A stretch of DNA of 64,000 nucleotides, taken from Monilinia fructicola. Taxonomy: Eukaryota; Ascomycota; Leotiomycetes; Helotiales; Sclerotiniaceae. The number at the start of each line of letters is the position of its first letter. The stretch's first letter is position 1. The position numbers and the translations under genes are program-made. The stretch lies in the NCBI GenBank assembly GCA_008692225.1, contig VICG01000002.1, forward strand, positions 1,194,001-1,258,000, in the 5' to 3' direction. Below are positions 46,993-58,143 of this stretch, in pieces. The notes under the pieces were generated by a model. It was not told the DNA's origin and ran no database searches. It worked only from the letters and a program-made list of their open reading frames with translations.

Positions 46993-48939
46993 TCAGCTGC
47001 TCTTTTTCATATCCGCCGCAATCTTCTCAGCCAAAGCATAAATCGTGCTCTGCGGATGGCCGGGTGGCAAAATCGCGAAAGCACTCGCATCCACGACTCT
47101 CAACCCGCTGACACCAAAGACCCTCGCCTTACTATCCACCACCGCCGTCGGATCCCCCTTCTTTCCCATCTTGCAGGTACAGGACGCGTGCCACACTGTC
47201 TGCAACGTTTTCTGGATGGTGGCTAGGATTGCCTCGTCGCTCGATACGGACGAGCCAGGGAAATATTCAGAGCCGATTATGACGGGCTCCATGGATTTGG
47301 AGGCGAAAGCTTCGCGCGCACGTTTGTAGGCTGCGATGGCAACTGCTTGATCGGTAGGAGAGGTGAGCCAGGAGGGATTGATGATGGGTAAGACGTCGGC
47401 TGAAGAGGATGCTAATGTGACGGTGCCTCTGGAGAGAGGAGCTACGAGAGCGGAAAGGATGGTGGCGTATTGATATCCATCTTTTGGTTGGGTGGTTGGT
47501 AGACTGGAGAAATCCCCTACGTAGCCATTTGCAGAAATGTATTCTATCTCGGGCCAATCATCGGGGAATTGAGAGAGGTCATCGAGAACACTTTTTGAGA
47601 AAGTATTTCTCAACTTACTTGGTACTTTTTCCCATCCGAGGTAATCGCTGACGGGATTCGTCAAGGGGCCAAGTTTCTCAAGAAGATACGGACCTACAAA
47701 TTGAGCGAGGGTATAGATAAGATCATTTGCAAGTTTTGTAAATGTCTGAACTTTAACACGATAAGTAGGTCCAAAGAAGATATGATCCCACATATTTTGG
47801 CCAACACCCTCGAGCACAGAAATGGCTGGGATATGCCACTTGTCAAGAGTCTCCCTTGGGCCAATGCCGGAAAGCATAAGGAGTTGAGGGCTCTGGAAAG
47901 CACCTGCTGACATGATGACTTCTTTTCGAGCATGGATGGTATAGGGTAAACCGAGTGTTTTGACGCTGACACCTGTGGCTCTCTTGTTGCTGTCAAAAAG
48001 AACCTTTTGAGCCATGGTGACTGAGTAGACTTTAAGGTTTGGACGCTTTTGCACTGCAGAGTCGTAATAGGCCGTTTGAGAGGTCTCGCGGTTTTCATTG
48101 GAAGGGTCAATAGTAGAGCTGCAGTATTGCTTGCCCATAAGAGAACCGGAGTTGAAGTCTTCGGAATCATCTATCCCAATCTCACCTAAGGCGCCATCCA
48201 CATAGCTCGAGAAAGGTGATGCATAGTTAGCATATGATACCTCGAGAGGCCCACCTGAGGTAGAGAATGCAGACTAGAAAATTGAGAGTCAGTCGTTATC
48301 TGAAGAGTGATGGAGTGTTGAATGTGCTTACAGCGCTATACTTAGCAGTCGCGTTGGGAGCACGGCTGGTTCCCGGGGGGGTAAAATGAACACTCTTTTG
48401 GAAGTAAGGAAAGAGACCATCAAAGGTATACGATTGATCGCCCACAGCATCAGCCCATTGATGATACGACTGCGTGGTACCTCGTTGATAAATCATGAAA
48501 TTTCTTGCCGAGCTGCCACCCAAGCATTTCCCTCTAGCATAGTGAATCGAGCGACCTGCTGCACCAGCTTGAGGTGATGTCACGAAGTTCCAATCCACGA
48601 GTGGATTGCTATCCAATGGGCTGGAACCAACCCAGAATGAGTCTCCGCCTGGTGTTGAACTTAGCACGGGATTAGTAACCTGTGATGATTAGCAAGTGCA
48701 TCGTCTCTTGTTCTATATCCTCGTACCTCGTAGAAACTCCCTGCTTCAATAACTGCCACTGTAGTCCCAGAATCTTCAGATAGCCGTGCGGCCATCGTGA
48801 GGCCTGCTGTACCGCCTCCAACGATTACATAATCAAAGGTAGCATCCCCCCTCTTCGAATGAGCATCAGAGGTAGGAGCAGCAAGTATCAAAGGCAAGGC
48901 TAAGGCTGCAAGAAAACATAAGAAAGATCGAGAATGCAT
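46993..48939 (-). CDS. Secreted GMC-family FAD oxidoreductase
   Basis: Exons 48939..48727, 48679..48332 and 48273..46993 give 613 residues. A signal peptide ([20 protein letters not shown]) precedes the dinucleotide-binding motif [22 protein letters not shown] signature 1 is [19 protein letters not shown], and signature 2 is [16 protein letters not shown]. The active-site pair is the His in [12 protein letters not shown] and the His in LPPGHPQST. The family includes glucose, aryl-alcohol and choline-type oxidases or dehydrogenases; the substrate cannot be read from sequence. Secretion and the neighbouring AA7 oxidase suggest a role in extracellular H2O2 or redox chemistry. The gene is intact and all introns keep phase 0. 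It is convergent with the AA7 gene across 1.5 kb. Confidence 0.92.
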
Positions 48940-49770
48940 CTTTATGACGAGCAAAAGGAGTGTATGCGGTGCATGAGATGAATGAGGAACAGACCAAGGA
49001 GGGAGGGCTCCTTGGACTATAAGAATGTTTTCGAGATAACGACCAGTGTCGGTGATGAGATCATAGACTCTATTCCAGAGCTGTCTAGAGAGTTATTGTA
49101 TAGCACTTCATGACATTTGGGCCATGGATATTCCTCATGGCTTACGCTTTCCCACTGAAGTGACATGGTCTTATGACGGCGAGGGAACGTTCTCGTAGTG
49201 ACTCTCGAGCAACATGAGCTGACGAAGTACAATCATAGTAAGGCTCCGTTTCTTCCCATGCCTCTCCGTTTCCTAAGGTTCCGATAAACAATGCCAAGCC
49301 AGGTTTAGTTGTCACTGCGCAGAGATCAGGCCAATGACTTTCCAGCCGCTCGACTTCGCATTAAAGGACCACTGGTGGACATCCAGGATTACTGCTATAT
49401 TAACCTGGAGCCTCAGGAACGTACCATTTCAGGACATCCCTAATGATATCAAAGAAAAAAAGAAAGAGAAACATCGAGATTGCGCATGCAACTGTAGATT
49501 GAGATTTCCACTAATCAGTGCCAGGTGAGAGTGCACTACTATTAGTCCCTTTCCAGGTCGAGGGGCTTTGAACTTCTTTCTCTCTAGAATCTTCAATTCT
49601 TGAATTCTTGATGTTGACGCTCCAACCTCATCAAGATGAGCAGAGGAGGTAGGAAAACCCTAATTATGATATTAAAATTCTTACCAATAATTAGTGAAGT
49701 AAGGCTTGTAGGCTTTCTTAAAATATTATATTTTATAAGCATATAAATAGTTTAAATTCTATTAGTTTAT

Positions 49771-49806
49771 TTATAAGTAATTTAAAATCTTTTAAATTAC
49801 TTATAA
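49771..49806. repeat. Perfect inverted repeat, 17-base arms, 2-base loop
   Basis: TTATAAGTAATTTAAAA at 49771-49787 is followed by TC and its exact reverse complement at 49790-49806. It lies in AT-rich non-coding DNA, so part of the symmetry may be compositional. Confidence 0.85.
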
Positions 49807-50039
49807 TAAATTAGTTTAAAAAGCCTCTACCTCTACTTCTATAATTTAAACTTATTTAATTAGTTATATTAAAACTAAGTAAACAAGATACTAAACAAGT
49901 AAATAATTATTTTATTATATTAAAAGTAAATTAAACTATAGAACGTCGTTGAAATTTAAAAATTCCTTTTTCCATCTCGTCGTTCTTTCTATTTTATTAC
50001 TTTTTTTTATTAATAATAATAATGTTTTATTGATTTTTT

Positions 50040-50043
<4 letters not shown>

Positions 50044-50076
<33 letters not shown>
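50044..50076. repeat. (TAA)n microsatellite
   Basis: About eleven uninterrupted trinucleotide repeats in an AT-rich spacer. Confidence 0.9.
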
Positions 50077-50079
<3 letters not shown>

Positions 50080-51084
50080 TCGTATAGCGAAAGATTGGAA
50101 TTTTTAGTCCCATTAGGAAAGATAAACGAACCACTTTAGAAAACTATAATTAATATTGATTAGAAGATGTCCACGGGTAACTAAACTTTGCTAGAACCCC
50201 ATGTTCTCAGACCATGTGCTAAATCCAAATGTGCGGGCACTGCATTTCGGCAAATCAAAGTGTCCATGGATAATTACTTACTGTATTATTATTACAGTAC
50301 AGTAGCAGTACAGTATTATCATTACTAAAAGTGGTGCATTTCTCAGCCCCGTACCCAGAATCCCCCCCCTTCCCCGCTACTGTGCTTGAGCTCCCGGGAG
50401 GATTCCGTAACGCTCAGATCAAGAGCTTTGCTGTCTGTCACTAGAGTTCAGACTAATAAGGCGCGTAGGGAAATCCCAACAGTAGTACTAAAACTGCCGC
50501 CTGGGAATCAGAAGTAAACAATGAGACTAAGGCTACATGACGGTCTCAAGCCGCAGACTAAACAGCGGGAAAGGTACTTGGCAGTCCGTGTTAATCTGGT
50601 ATGAACATAGTCGTATCGCAGTGTAGCATTGCATTAGATGATTTGTATGCTGGAGTATAACATTATTGCACGGACGTGTAACCAACAGTAATCTGATATT
50701 GCAAATTTCGTGATGAAACATGTCCGGTTCCTGAACTAACCAACTTCGGCTTTCAGCACCTGGAAGTCTGGGACGTGAATGCACACTACCGGTGTATTAG
50801 CTTTCGGGAATATAAAGCTATTCGATCATGAGTTAGATAGGCTCGTCACTTTACTATTTTCAGCCTTGGAAGCTCTGCCGCTTTTTGCACGTGCTTTACA
50901 GCGCGGGGAGGCGTGGGTGACAATTTCCAATGAACCGTAATGGTTGCTGAAAAGTTATATTGGCTATATATGCAGGCACACAAACCTTATATTCGGAGCA
51001 AATCATCGATATGGACGTAAAATATGATTTCTATTAGTGGGCATCAAAGCCCAACAGGTCGCTCATCAATAAGGCACCCGTAAC

Positions 51085-52492
51085 TCATGATAAGACAGGC
51101 GAGGGAAATTTGACTTGACTGTCCCATATCTTCGCAACGGCTATGTCAGGTTCATCACCCAAACCTCGAGCACTCGCCAATTGTAAAATTTGTAACGCCG
51201 TTGCTGTGAGATGCAATGGGTATTTAACTCGACTCGCTTCCTCTATTGCTAGATTCTAGTTGATCATGAGCATCAGATACACATCCACAAGGCGTAAGAT
51301 ATTTGTGAAATCAACTTACCAGACGAGCAATTATATTATTGATAGTGACCTTCGAGGTGCACTTTCCACTTAGCAAGGCGGGCACTCTCTCTACAAATAT
51401 GGTGCTCGCTCCAGCCGCCCCTTTTACAATATCGTACAGCATTTCGGTGTCGAGACCTATAGCCTGCCCAAAAGCCATTGCCTCTATCGCTGCAACTAAA
51501 TGTACACCGGATAATATATCCTCAACTAACTTCAATCTCGGATCGTGCCCACTTACAGCAGTAGCTGCAGTAGTTTGTTCAAAGACAAGACTTGGCTGGG
51601 TTGGAATATAAGCTCTGACCAGTCCTGAATCATCTTCTAGACCAAAGCCAGAACGCACACCTGATACTAGTACTTGCTCAGCGGCAGAGCAAAGGAAGAG
51701 CGGACATTTGACTCTACGGCCATCAGCTGTCACTATACCCATATCCTTGACAATGATGTTCAATGCTGAATATGGATGTAAATTATTTTCTAACATATGC
51801 GGCACTCGATTTCCCAACATCCAACTCCCTCCCGATGATGTCGTGAGATAATCGAAAGCCTGTTTCGTATTGAGACCCAAGAATGCAGCAAAGCCCATTG
51901 CCTCGGAAGCCATAATCATATGTATTCCTGCGAGAGCTTGATGAACCATTTTGACTTTGGTTCCCGCCCCAAGCCCACCAGGTATTATATATAACGGGTC
52001 TGCCATTGCATTCAGTACTGGTTTCGCAGCTTCCAGCGATTTCTCTGGCCCGGAAGCGAGAACTACAAGTGTACCAAGAGCCGCTCGCGCTGTGCCACCA
52101 GATACAGGCGCATCTACTAATTCCAGATCTTTCCTGTTATATTTATTGTCGAGTAATGCTCTAACTTCAGGTACATGTTCAGGGAAAGCGGTGGAGCTCA
52201 ATATGATCGTAGCACCTGGTTGCAATTCGTGGATAGCTCCATTAGTATCGTCAAACAGAACTGAAAGTGTTTGTGCTGCTGTTGCTACCATGATGACGAC
52301 ATACTGAGCATTTGCAACGGTGGATCGAGGTGTGGTAGCTGTTTGACCGCCTGCGAGTCTGAATTTTTCGAGAGTGGGCTCATAGACATCGAAACCAGTG
52401 ACGGAAAATGTTTTCAGGAGGTTTGTCGCCATTCCCATTCCCATGGCCCCGAGACCGATGAAGGCCACAACTGGTTTATCAAGTAAAGACAT
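51085..52492 (-). CDS. 3-hydroxyisobutyrate-dehydrogenase-like enzyme, L-threonate dehydrogenase (LtnD) type
   Basis: Exons 52492..51320 and 51255..51085 give 447 residues. The N-terminal Rossmann motif is VVAFIGLGAMGMGMATNLL; the substrate-binding DAPVSGGTARAALGTL block and the catalytic-lysine helix GAGTKVKMVHQALAGIHM follow. A second all-helical NAD_binding_11-like unit starts near LKLVEDILSGVHLVAAIEAM and continues through the intron (NLAIEEASRVKYPLHLTATA), ending with VAKIWD. Two tandem helical units and the KVKMVHQ form are typical of the LtnD-like branch, which oxidises four-carbon sugar acids with NAD. In fungi such proteins are sometimes fused to kinase and aldolase parts; here the gene stands alone. 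The small last exon explains what otherwise looks like a Zn2Cys6 fragment on the other strand. The gene is intact. Confidence 0.87.
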
Positions 52493-53532
52493 AGTGATGA
52501 TGTTGATGACAGGGGAAAGGGGAAATAATAAGAATGAGAAAATGCTACGCAAACCTGTAGAGAAGCAATTTAAGAAGTCTTAAATCGTGGAGAGATGATT
52601 TCAGATTAATGCAGTTTTCATGGTCTTGATGATGCCCAGGTGAAGCTCCACCTCCGAGCTCGCAATTTGAAAGATCATATAAAAGATGATATAAATGGAT
52701 CGGATGTTGGTACCCCTCCATACTTATCCGTTCATGACGTTTCTGTTTCGGAGGTGCAGCAGGATCTCCATTTTTGTTTTTGTTTCGTGGGGTTTGCTCG
52801 GGACATAGGCCCCGAAGAAGAGATGAGCTAGTGCCGGATATGACTAATCATAGCCGTTAGCGGGAACCCCCTGAACACCTCAACCCCCCGACCAAGAGGA
52901 AGCTTAAGAGAGAGAGAGAAGACGGTTACAGTCGATTGAACCCCCCGCCATTGAATACCTACCGAATTGCATCGCCTAACTAGGTACTTTATGATGGAGG
53001 CTTTCAAAGATGCCTACTTGTCTCTTTCTAATACATCTCTCGCTATCTTCTAAACACTCATACATCCTATATACTTCCATCTATGTCTCGTGATGGCTCG
53101 TCTTTATGTCCTGAGCTTCTCGCGAACATCAGATAGCAGCAAATCAATCATCTAGTAAATCATATCCAACAATTAGAGATTATACGACTACCCGTGGACT
53201 TTTCTTGCTTTATTATTCTATCTTATTCAGGATATTGTACACATCTTTTACATTTGCCCAGAATTACCCCCACGGCCAAGATTTGACCTCCACTATAATT
53301 TGTCTGAACATTCGTTCGTAACATCTTATCATATCGATAGAATCTGAACTCAAGATATTGTACCTCAGGATCAACTCACCTTTTCCTCGAGGTCCCCATC
53401 AAACATAAAGCACGTATAAAAACAAGCCATTGTTGACCCTAGCCATCCATCGTACAGAAAAATGTAGTTTTTCGTCTGCCATTTCTTCCTCGTATGACCA
53501 TCCGGATCATGATGTTCATATCACCACCATAT
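52493..53532. other. Intergenic between two leftward genes
   Basis: Includes the promoter of the dehydrogenase gene (left) and the 3' region of the 1163-residue gene (right). There is a GA run at 52908-52921. No gene was supported. Confidence 0.45.
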
Positions 53533-56500
53533 TTAATGACGCAATCTCGTGAAGAACACGACAAGAAACACAACAAGACCGATAGCAATAACGCACATCC
53601 AGCAAGCCAAAAGCAACCATGCATACCTCTTTTGCTTTAGTGCAAAAGACGAAAAATCTCCATCCGTCCACCATACTATGATTCCATCCATTCGACCAGT
53701 TGCATATAACAACAAAGTTGGAGGAAATAGATTACATAGGGCCAATACCGTGATTGAGATGCTTCTCTTGCGACGAGCTTCAAGGATGATATGAGCAGGA
53801 TTCTGAGACCAAGGTGACAATTTGGGGTTCTCAAATAAATGCTTCCATGTGTTTCCTTTAGAATCACGAGGACCACCACCAATTACAGGTTGGGATTCAA
53901 AGAAACCATCACCTATTGCAGCATTTTGCATTTCCTGTAACCTCTGCGGACTGTACAGATCCTGCCAGCTCGGACGCTTGGGAGGAGCAAGAGGTGATCG
54001 ATAAACAAAATCATTAGAGTTATCACTTTGAGTGCCCCTGTGATTAGGGCTTCGAACTGGTGTTGAGGGCTGTTCGACAATCGGATGACTCTCAGCGGCT
54101 GAGGACGCATTAGTCGCAGAGGCTAATAGTGCGAGAGGTCGAAGGGCGTTTGTTGGATAATCCTTTGTGCTATTGTTCCGGTCGGGAACTTTAGCAGGCC
54201 TATTTGCTTGAATCAAACTGACGCGCCTCGGTTCATGCTTCGAGTTCATATGGAGATCCCTATAGAAAGCACCAGGAGGACCTTTGATGAAAGGTTTGTG
54301 GTCCTGAGGCTTGGTAGCACCGGGGGCCTTGAGTTCTATATTGATTTCCTTGTGCTTGCTAGTATTTGTTGATGCTGCTGTAATTGGTACTCTCTTTGGG
54401 CTCGCCATCTTCTCGCCTAGGGCTAACACATACTGCCATGAACTTGAACGCTTCTTGATCAAGCCCGGTATCTCATCATTGGGACCGCCTAATGCCAGTC
54501 CTGGCTCACCCAAGTCACCTGTCCAATCAAATCTTAGACGATCATCTACATGTCCTTGATTTCCAGAAGAAACTTGCCGACCTTGGTTGGAAGTTGTGAA
54601 GTCTGCACTTTCTTCGCTCGTATGAAGGGATGGTGGGAACAAACTGAGATTTCGACCATGAGATGATTTCATTTTTGGCGGAGGGGATTTGAAAGGATTG
54701 ACATGAGCTTTGCCAAGAGGCTGAGGATTATAGTTATAATTGCCTGGAGGTGGCCGGGTTCTATTTGAATCTGCAAGGTAGCCATTGACCTTGTGCTCTC
54801 TAAAGACAGGCAAGAATACAGGAATATGAGTTTTTTTCAGATCTCTTTGACGGTAGTCCCCGTAGTACTCAATATTACCGGGGTGCTGTGCAATACGTTC
54901 TGAAGATCCATATTCATCAATGTGTAGAGGCTCCGTACTCTCTGTACCATCATCTGAATTGTCTGCAATGCTGCTTCCAGCTCTGTTCACAAGACCTCCC
55001 ATCATCATTCCTGGTTCATTTTGCCTGGAACGTCCGAAAGGACCCGCAGCGCTTTCTGCCACAGTTTCCCAATCTTCAGCCTCAGTGGGCGTGGCATGCT
55101 TCTCAGACGATTCAAGAGCTTGTTCATAAGGGGATTCTGGAGGGGAGTCGGGAAGATTAATGCTGTGGCTAATTGGAATACGGACCACGTTTTGATGTTG
55201 AGCAGTAACCCAATTTGGTGCGATTGCCCCACGATCATAGAAAGCCTGTGCCTGTGCTACAAATTCCCTTTGCTCAGTATTAAGGCTTCCTGCATCTGAT
55301 GGAGGCGTGTCTTCCACGTTGAGCTTCCTTGAAAAGTTCAAACCGGGCCTTTGAGGACGATTATTTTCGTTTTGACCCGTGAATGAAGTCGACACGCTCT
55401 CCATGCTATAGACACTATAGCCACTGGCACGGCGTAGGGCCTTGCTTACTTCTCTCTCCAATGGTTGCCGTAAAATAACTGGGTCAGTCCAATGAGGATC
55501 ATCTCCGTAAACTGAAGGATCATCTGCTGGAGAAATGATGACTTTTGGCATGGGTTGAGCATTATTGGGTGTGGTAAATGGGAATGGAGGCACATGTAAT
55601 TGCGCGGCAATATCTACCTCGGAGTCATCTTCATCAGAATGCACATCATTGGTCCTCTGCTGTATAGCACCTCGAGATCCAGCTTTAGTCGTTTGAGTAA
55701 GATCAAGCAATTTGTGGGTATCACCGTAAGAAGATGATGTTCCAATCCCTTGAGATACGCTAGGGGCAATTTTTGAGACTGGGAGAGTTGGGATTTCAGG
55801 CAGCGTACGAGTTGGTGGCTGACCACGGGGCTCTTCAGCTACTCTGACAACCTTGCGCTGCTTTTGAATGTTGAGAGCAGTCGGTAACATTTCTCCGGAG
55901 TTCAGTCTTGTATCTAGATTGAATTCACTGATGTAATCCCTATGGTTGGAACTCTTAGTAGCGATATCTCCTCGCAGAGGGCTTTCCTCGTTCGTCTCTT
56001 CTTCGCTGTCGGATTCGTAGCCTTTTACTCCGCTACAACGAAGATAATGTTTATAGATATTACCAACCGTACTAGTAGCGCGTTGAATATCATAGCTGTG
56101 TCTCTGAGGAGTCGTTTCGGAAGAACTCTTACGTATAGGCGATTGTATTTCTCCTTGGTAAGGTGTATACAAGGTGTGCCTTGCCAGATTGGGAGACTTT
56201 CTCCGAGTGAGATCGCCGGGGCTTCCTCCTTCATCACTGCTTGGCAGCAAGGAGCCCGATGGTGCCTCTCCAAGGTTGGAATGGTAAATAGAGAAGTCAT
56301 TTCCTTGATATTGAACAATTGATTTGTCTCCACCATTTCCGCAACGACCTGATCTTCGTGCTTCTGGCGTAGATGGATCTACTTCATCGTTTTCTTTCAG
56401 CAGTTCCATATATCCCGGAGTTTTCTTCCCAAAAGTGCCCTTTGGAAGACTGGGATTGTCTTGTGGCCAATGCGGAGCTTTGTCTTCTTCGTCTTTAGTA

Positions 56501-57024
56501 TCTGGTGTGATGGGTGATGATATAGATGTAAGGGCCGTTTTAACATTGGCAAGTAGAGAGCCAGGCTCTCCCTTGACGGTTAATGGGAGACGTTGTGATC
56601 TTGAGCGAGGAACGGGAGTGGAATTCTCGGTATCAGATCCATAACGACCTTGGAATAAGGCGGCAGGAGGTGGAGGAAGTGGGATGTTCTGAAGAAATGA
56701 CTCGACGGTGGCACCGCGCCTTCTCTCTATCTTCTGTAGCGGAATTGAATCGCATCTTTCAGGAGGCTCGAAGAGATTATGAGAGATTGCACGTCGCCCG
56801 CTCAGAGTTCTCTTGTTTCCAGATGTAATCGACGAGTGAGCCGTATGTAGATCATGAAACACTGCCCTAACTGGCGTTGGCTTGCTGGATGAAGAGGGGA
56901 GCTCGGCTTCTTGAGACGTTGATCTGGGTTTGGGATCTTCGGGCGAGTCTGGTTGTTGGCGACATGGAACCTTGGATGGCTTTCTGAAATTTGGCAGGTC
57001 TGTAAAACCAAGCACAGTAGACAT
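53533..57024 (-). CDS. Large disordered protein with C-terminal transmembrane pair, unidentified
   Basis: Single uninterrupted exon of 1163 residues from the true ATG (MSTVLGFTDLPNFRKPSKVP). About the first 1080 residues are low-complexity: Ser, Pro, Asn and Gln-rich with many RxxS sites (RRSGRCG, RRKSPNLAR, KKRSSSWQY) that could be kinase targets. The last ~90 residues are quite different and well ordered: RRKRSISITVLALCNLFPPT, the loop GRMDGIIVWWTDGDFSSF and a second hydrophobic helix WLLLACWMCVIAIGLVVFLV before a short basic end. This suggests a tail-anchored or hairpin membrane protein with a very long cytosolic arm. Similar Ser-rich proteins are widespread in filamentous ascomycetes, but none has a function known to the annotator. 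Confidence 0.85.
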   Translation of the reverse strand: MSTVLGFTDLPNFRKPSKVPCRQQPDSPEDPKPRSTSQEAELPSSSSKPTPVRAVFHDLHTAHSSITSGNKRTLSGRRAISHNLFEPPERCDSIPLQKIERRRGATVESFLQNIPLPPPPAALFQGRYGSDTENSTPVPRSRSQRLPLTVKGEPGSLLANVKTALTSISSPITPDTKDEEDKAPHWPQDNPSLPKGTFGKKTPGYMELLKENDEVDPSTPEARRSGRCGNGGDKSIVQYQGNDFSIYHSNLGEAPSGSLLPSSDEGGSPGDLTRRKSPNLARHTLYTPYQGEIQSPIRKSSSETTPQRHSYDIQRATSTVGNIYKHYLRCSGVKGYESDSEEETNEESPLRGDIATKSSNHRDYISEFNLDTRLNSGEMLPTALNIQKQRKVVRVAEEPRGQPPTRTLPEIPTLPVSKIAPSVSQGIGTSSSYGDTHKLLDLTQTTKAGSRGAIQQRTNDVHSDEDDSEVDIAAQLHVPPFPFTTPNNAQPMPKVIISPADDPSVYGDDPHWTDPVILRQPLEREVSKALRRASGYSVYSMESVSTSFTGQNENNRPQRPGLNFSRKLNVEDTPPSDAGSLNTEQREFVAQAQAFYDRGAIAPNWVTAQHQNVVRIPISHSINLPDSPPESPYEQALESSEKHATPTEAEDWETVAESAAGPFGRSRQNEPGMMMGGLVNRAGSSIADNSDDGTESTEPLHIDEYGSSERIAQHPGNIEYYGDYRQRDLKKTHIPVFLPVFREHKVNGYLADSNRTRPPPGNYNYNPQPLGKAHVNPFKSPPPKMKSSHGRNLSLFPPSLHTSEESADFTTSNQGRQVSSGNQGHVDDRLRFDWTGDLGEPGLALGGPNDEIPGLIKKRSSSWQYVLALGEKMASPKRVPITAASTNTSKHKEINIELKAPGATKPQDHKPFIKGPPGAFYRDLHMNSKHEPRRVSLIQANRPAKVPDRNNSTKDYPTNALRPLALLASATNASSAAESHPIVEQPSTPVRSPNHRGTQSDNSNDFVYRSPLAPPKRPSWQDLYSPQRLQEMQNAAIGDGFFESQPVIGGGPRDSKGNTWKHLFENPKLSPWSQNPAHIILEARRKRSISITVLALCNLFPPTLLLYATGRMDGIIVWWTDGDFSSFALKQKRYAWLLLACWMCVIAIGLVVFLVVFFTRLRH

Positions 57025-57485
57025 TATGTGAGAAGTAACTGTCAATTAATAGATATCAATTAGACAAAAAGGGATTGGTTTATTGTCAGATTATTTTGCG
57101 TGGTGATGGGACATGAATGTACGATGGAATGGTGAATACAAGTTTGACGAGTAAAGTAGGAAAACAATTCTTGACTTCTTCAAGATATATTGGACTAATA
57201 AGAGAATTAAGCCATGATCGTCGATATCGAGTAGAGATGTGCCGCGTTGTAAGATTGATTGTGTTTTTCGAAAGCGCGTGCGCGTGTAGTATTGACAAAG
57301 TAGAATATTGTGTATTTTTAAGTTGTAGTCGGGTCAAGAATTTGAGGAAAAGAATGAAGTAATAGTCAAGTTTGTATGTAAATAAGAGATGAGAGACTTG
57401 CAATAAAAGACTGTATAAAGTTGGTTGTTGCAGGTAAGTCGAGTCTTACCCCTCAAAAGCTTCGTCGTATGGGGTTACGTCGACT

Positions 57486-57552
57486 TGTTGATTTGTTGAT
57501 TTGTTGATGTTGATGTTGATGTTGATGTGATGTTGATGTTGATGTTGATGTT
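57486..57552. repeat. TTGATG/TTGATT microsatellite
   Basis: About eleven copies of a 6-bp unit, TTGATG, with early TTGATT-type variants and one interruption (GTGATG). Confidence 0.9.
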
Positions 57553-57800
57553 TATAATTGAGATATTGCTGCTCAAGCGATCGGTCTACCGGCACAAACA
57601 AATCATGGGGGGGTTTTCTGCCCAATGAAGCGAAGAAAGAAAGACTTTCAGTCTCAACAAGCTTCACTCCAACTCACTCGACTTCACTCACCACTTAGGA
57701 ATGACCTCCTCTGGCCTCATGTACTCCGTTTCCTTGCTGATGTCTTTTGCTTTGGTTGGTCACTACTTGGTACCTCCGGCTCATCCCGGTAGAAATATTT

Positions 57801-57842
57801 GATGAGGAGAAGAGACGAGAAGAGAAGAGAAGAGAAGAGAAA
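57801..57842. repeat. AGAAG microsatellite
   Basis: Short GAGAA/AGAAG-type repeat in the upstream spacer; the clearest part is four tandem AGAAG units. Confidence 0.85.
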
Positions 57843-58103
57843 GTAGGGAATAGTCACAGAAAAGAAAAGAGATATGAGCAGACCTCGGGATACAAATGAG
57901 AGATTCAAGGGGAATGGCTTCATCAGATAAGGGATTAGCTACCTAGGAGTTTCCTAGCTACCAACCAAGAGTACTAGGTAATGTCAAGAAACATAGTAGG
58001 TGTGTAGCCAGAGATGTCTTGAGTAGTAGGTAATATTAAGATCCAAGATCGTACCTGCCGTTTCAAGTGATGACAAGGAAAGGGGAGGAAGGAAAGTTCA
58101 ACG

Positions 58104-58143
58104 TTCAACCTCCTTCAACCTCCTTCAACCTCCTTCAACCTCC
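58104..58143. repeat. 10-bp tandem repeat (TTCAACCTCC)x4
   Basis: Four exact head-to-tail copies of TTCAACCTCC in non-coding DNA. Confidence 0.95.

Larger units (their letters stand above)
48940..51084. other. GMC upstream region and AT-rich spacer
   Basis: The first few hundred bases are the promoter side of the GMC gene. 49660-50090 is strongly A/T-biased and includes a perfect hairpin at 49771-49806 and a TAA array at 50044-50076. 50250-50340 has interleaved ACTGTA/TACAGT palindromes. No gene was supported. Confidence 0.45.

Noticed and set aside
51140..51230. A + strand frame with CKICNAVAVRC spacing resembling the first half of a Zn2Cys6 cluster
   Set aside because: It is the antisense of the last exon of the dehydrogenase gene (ATALQILQLASARG), which joins in frame to the main exon. 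No second cysteine half follows.
51311..52552. Dehydrogenase start at the upstream MRSIFSFLLFPLSP sequence
   Set aside because: The internal Met (52492) sits seven residues before the Rossmann motif as in the family; the upstream extension is hydrophobic leader-like but unsupported for a cytosolic enzyme.
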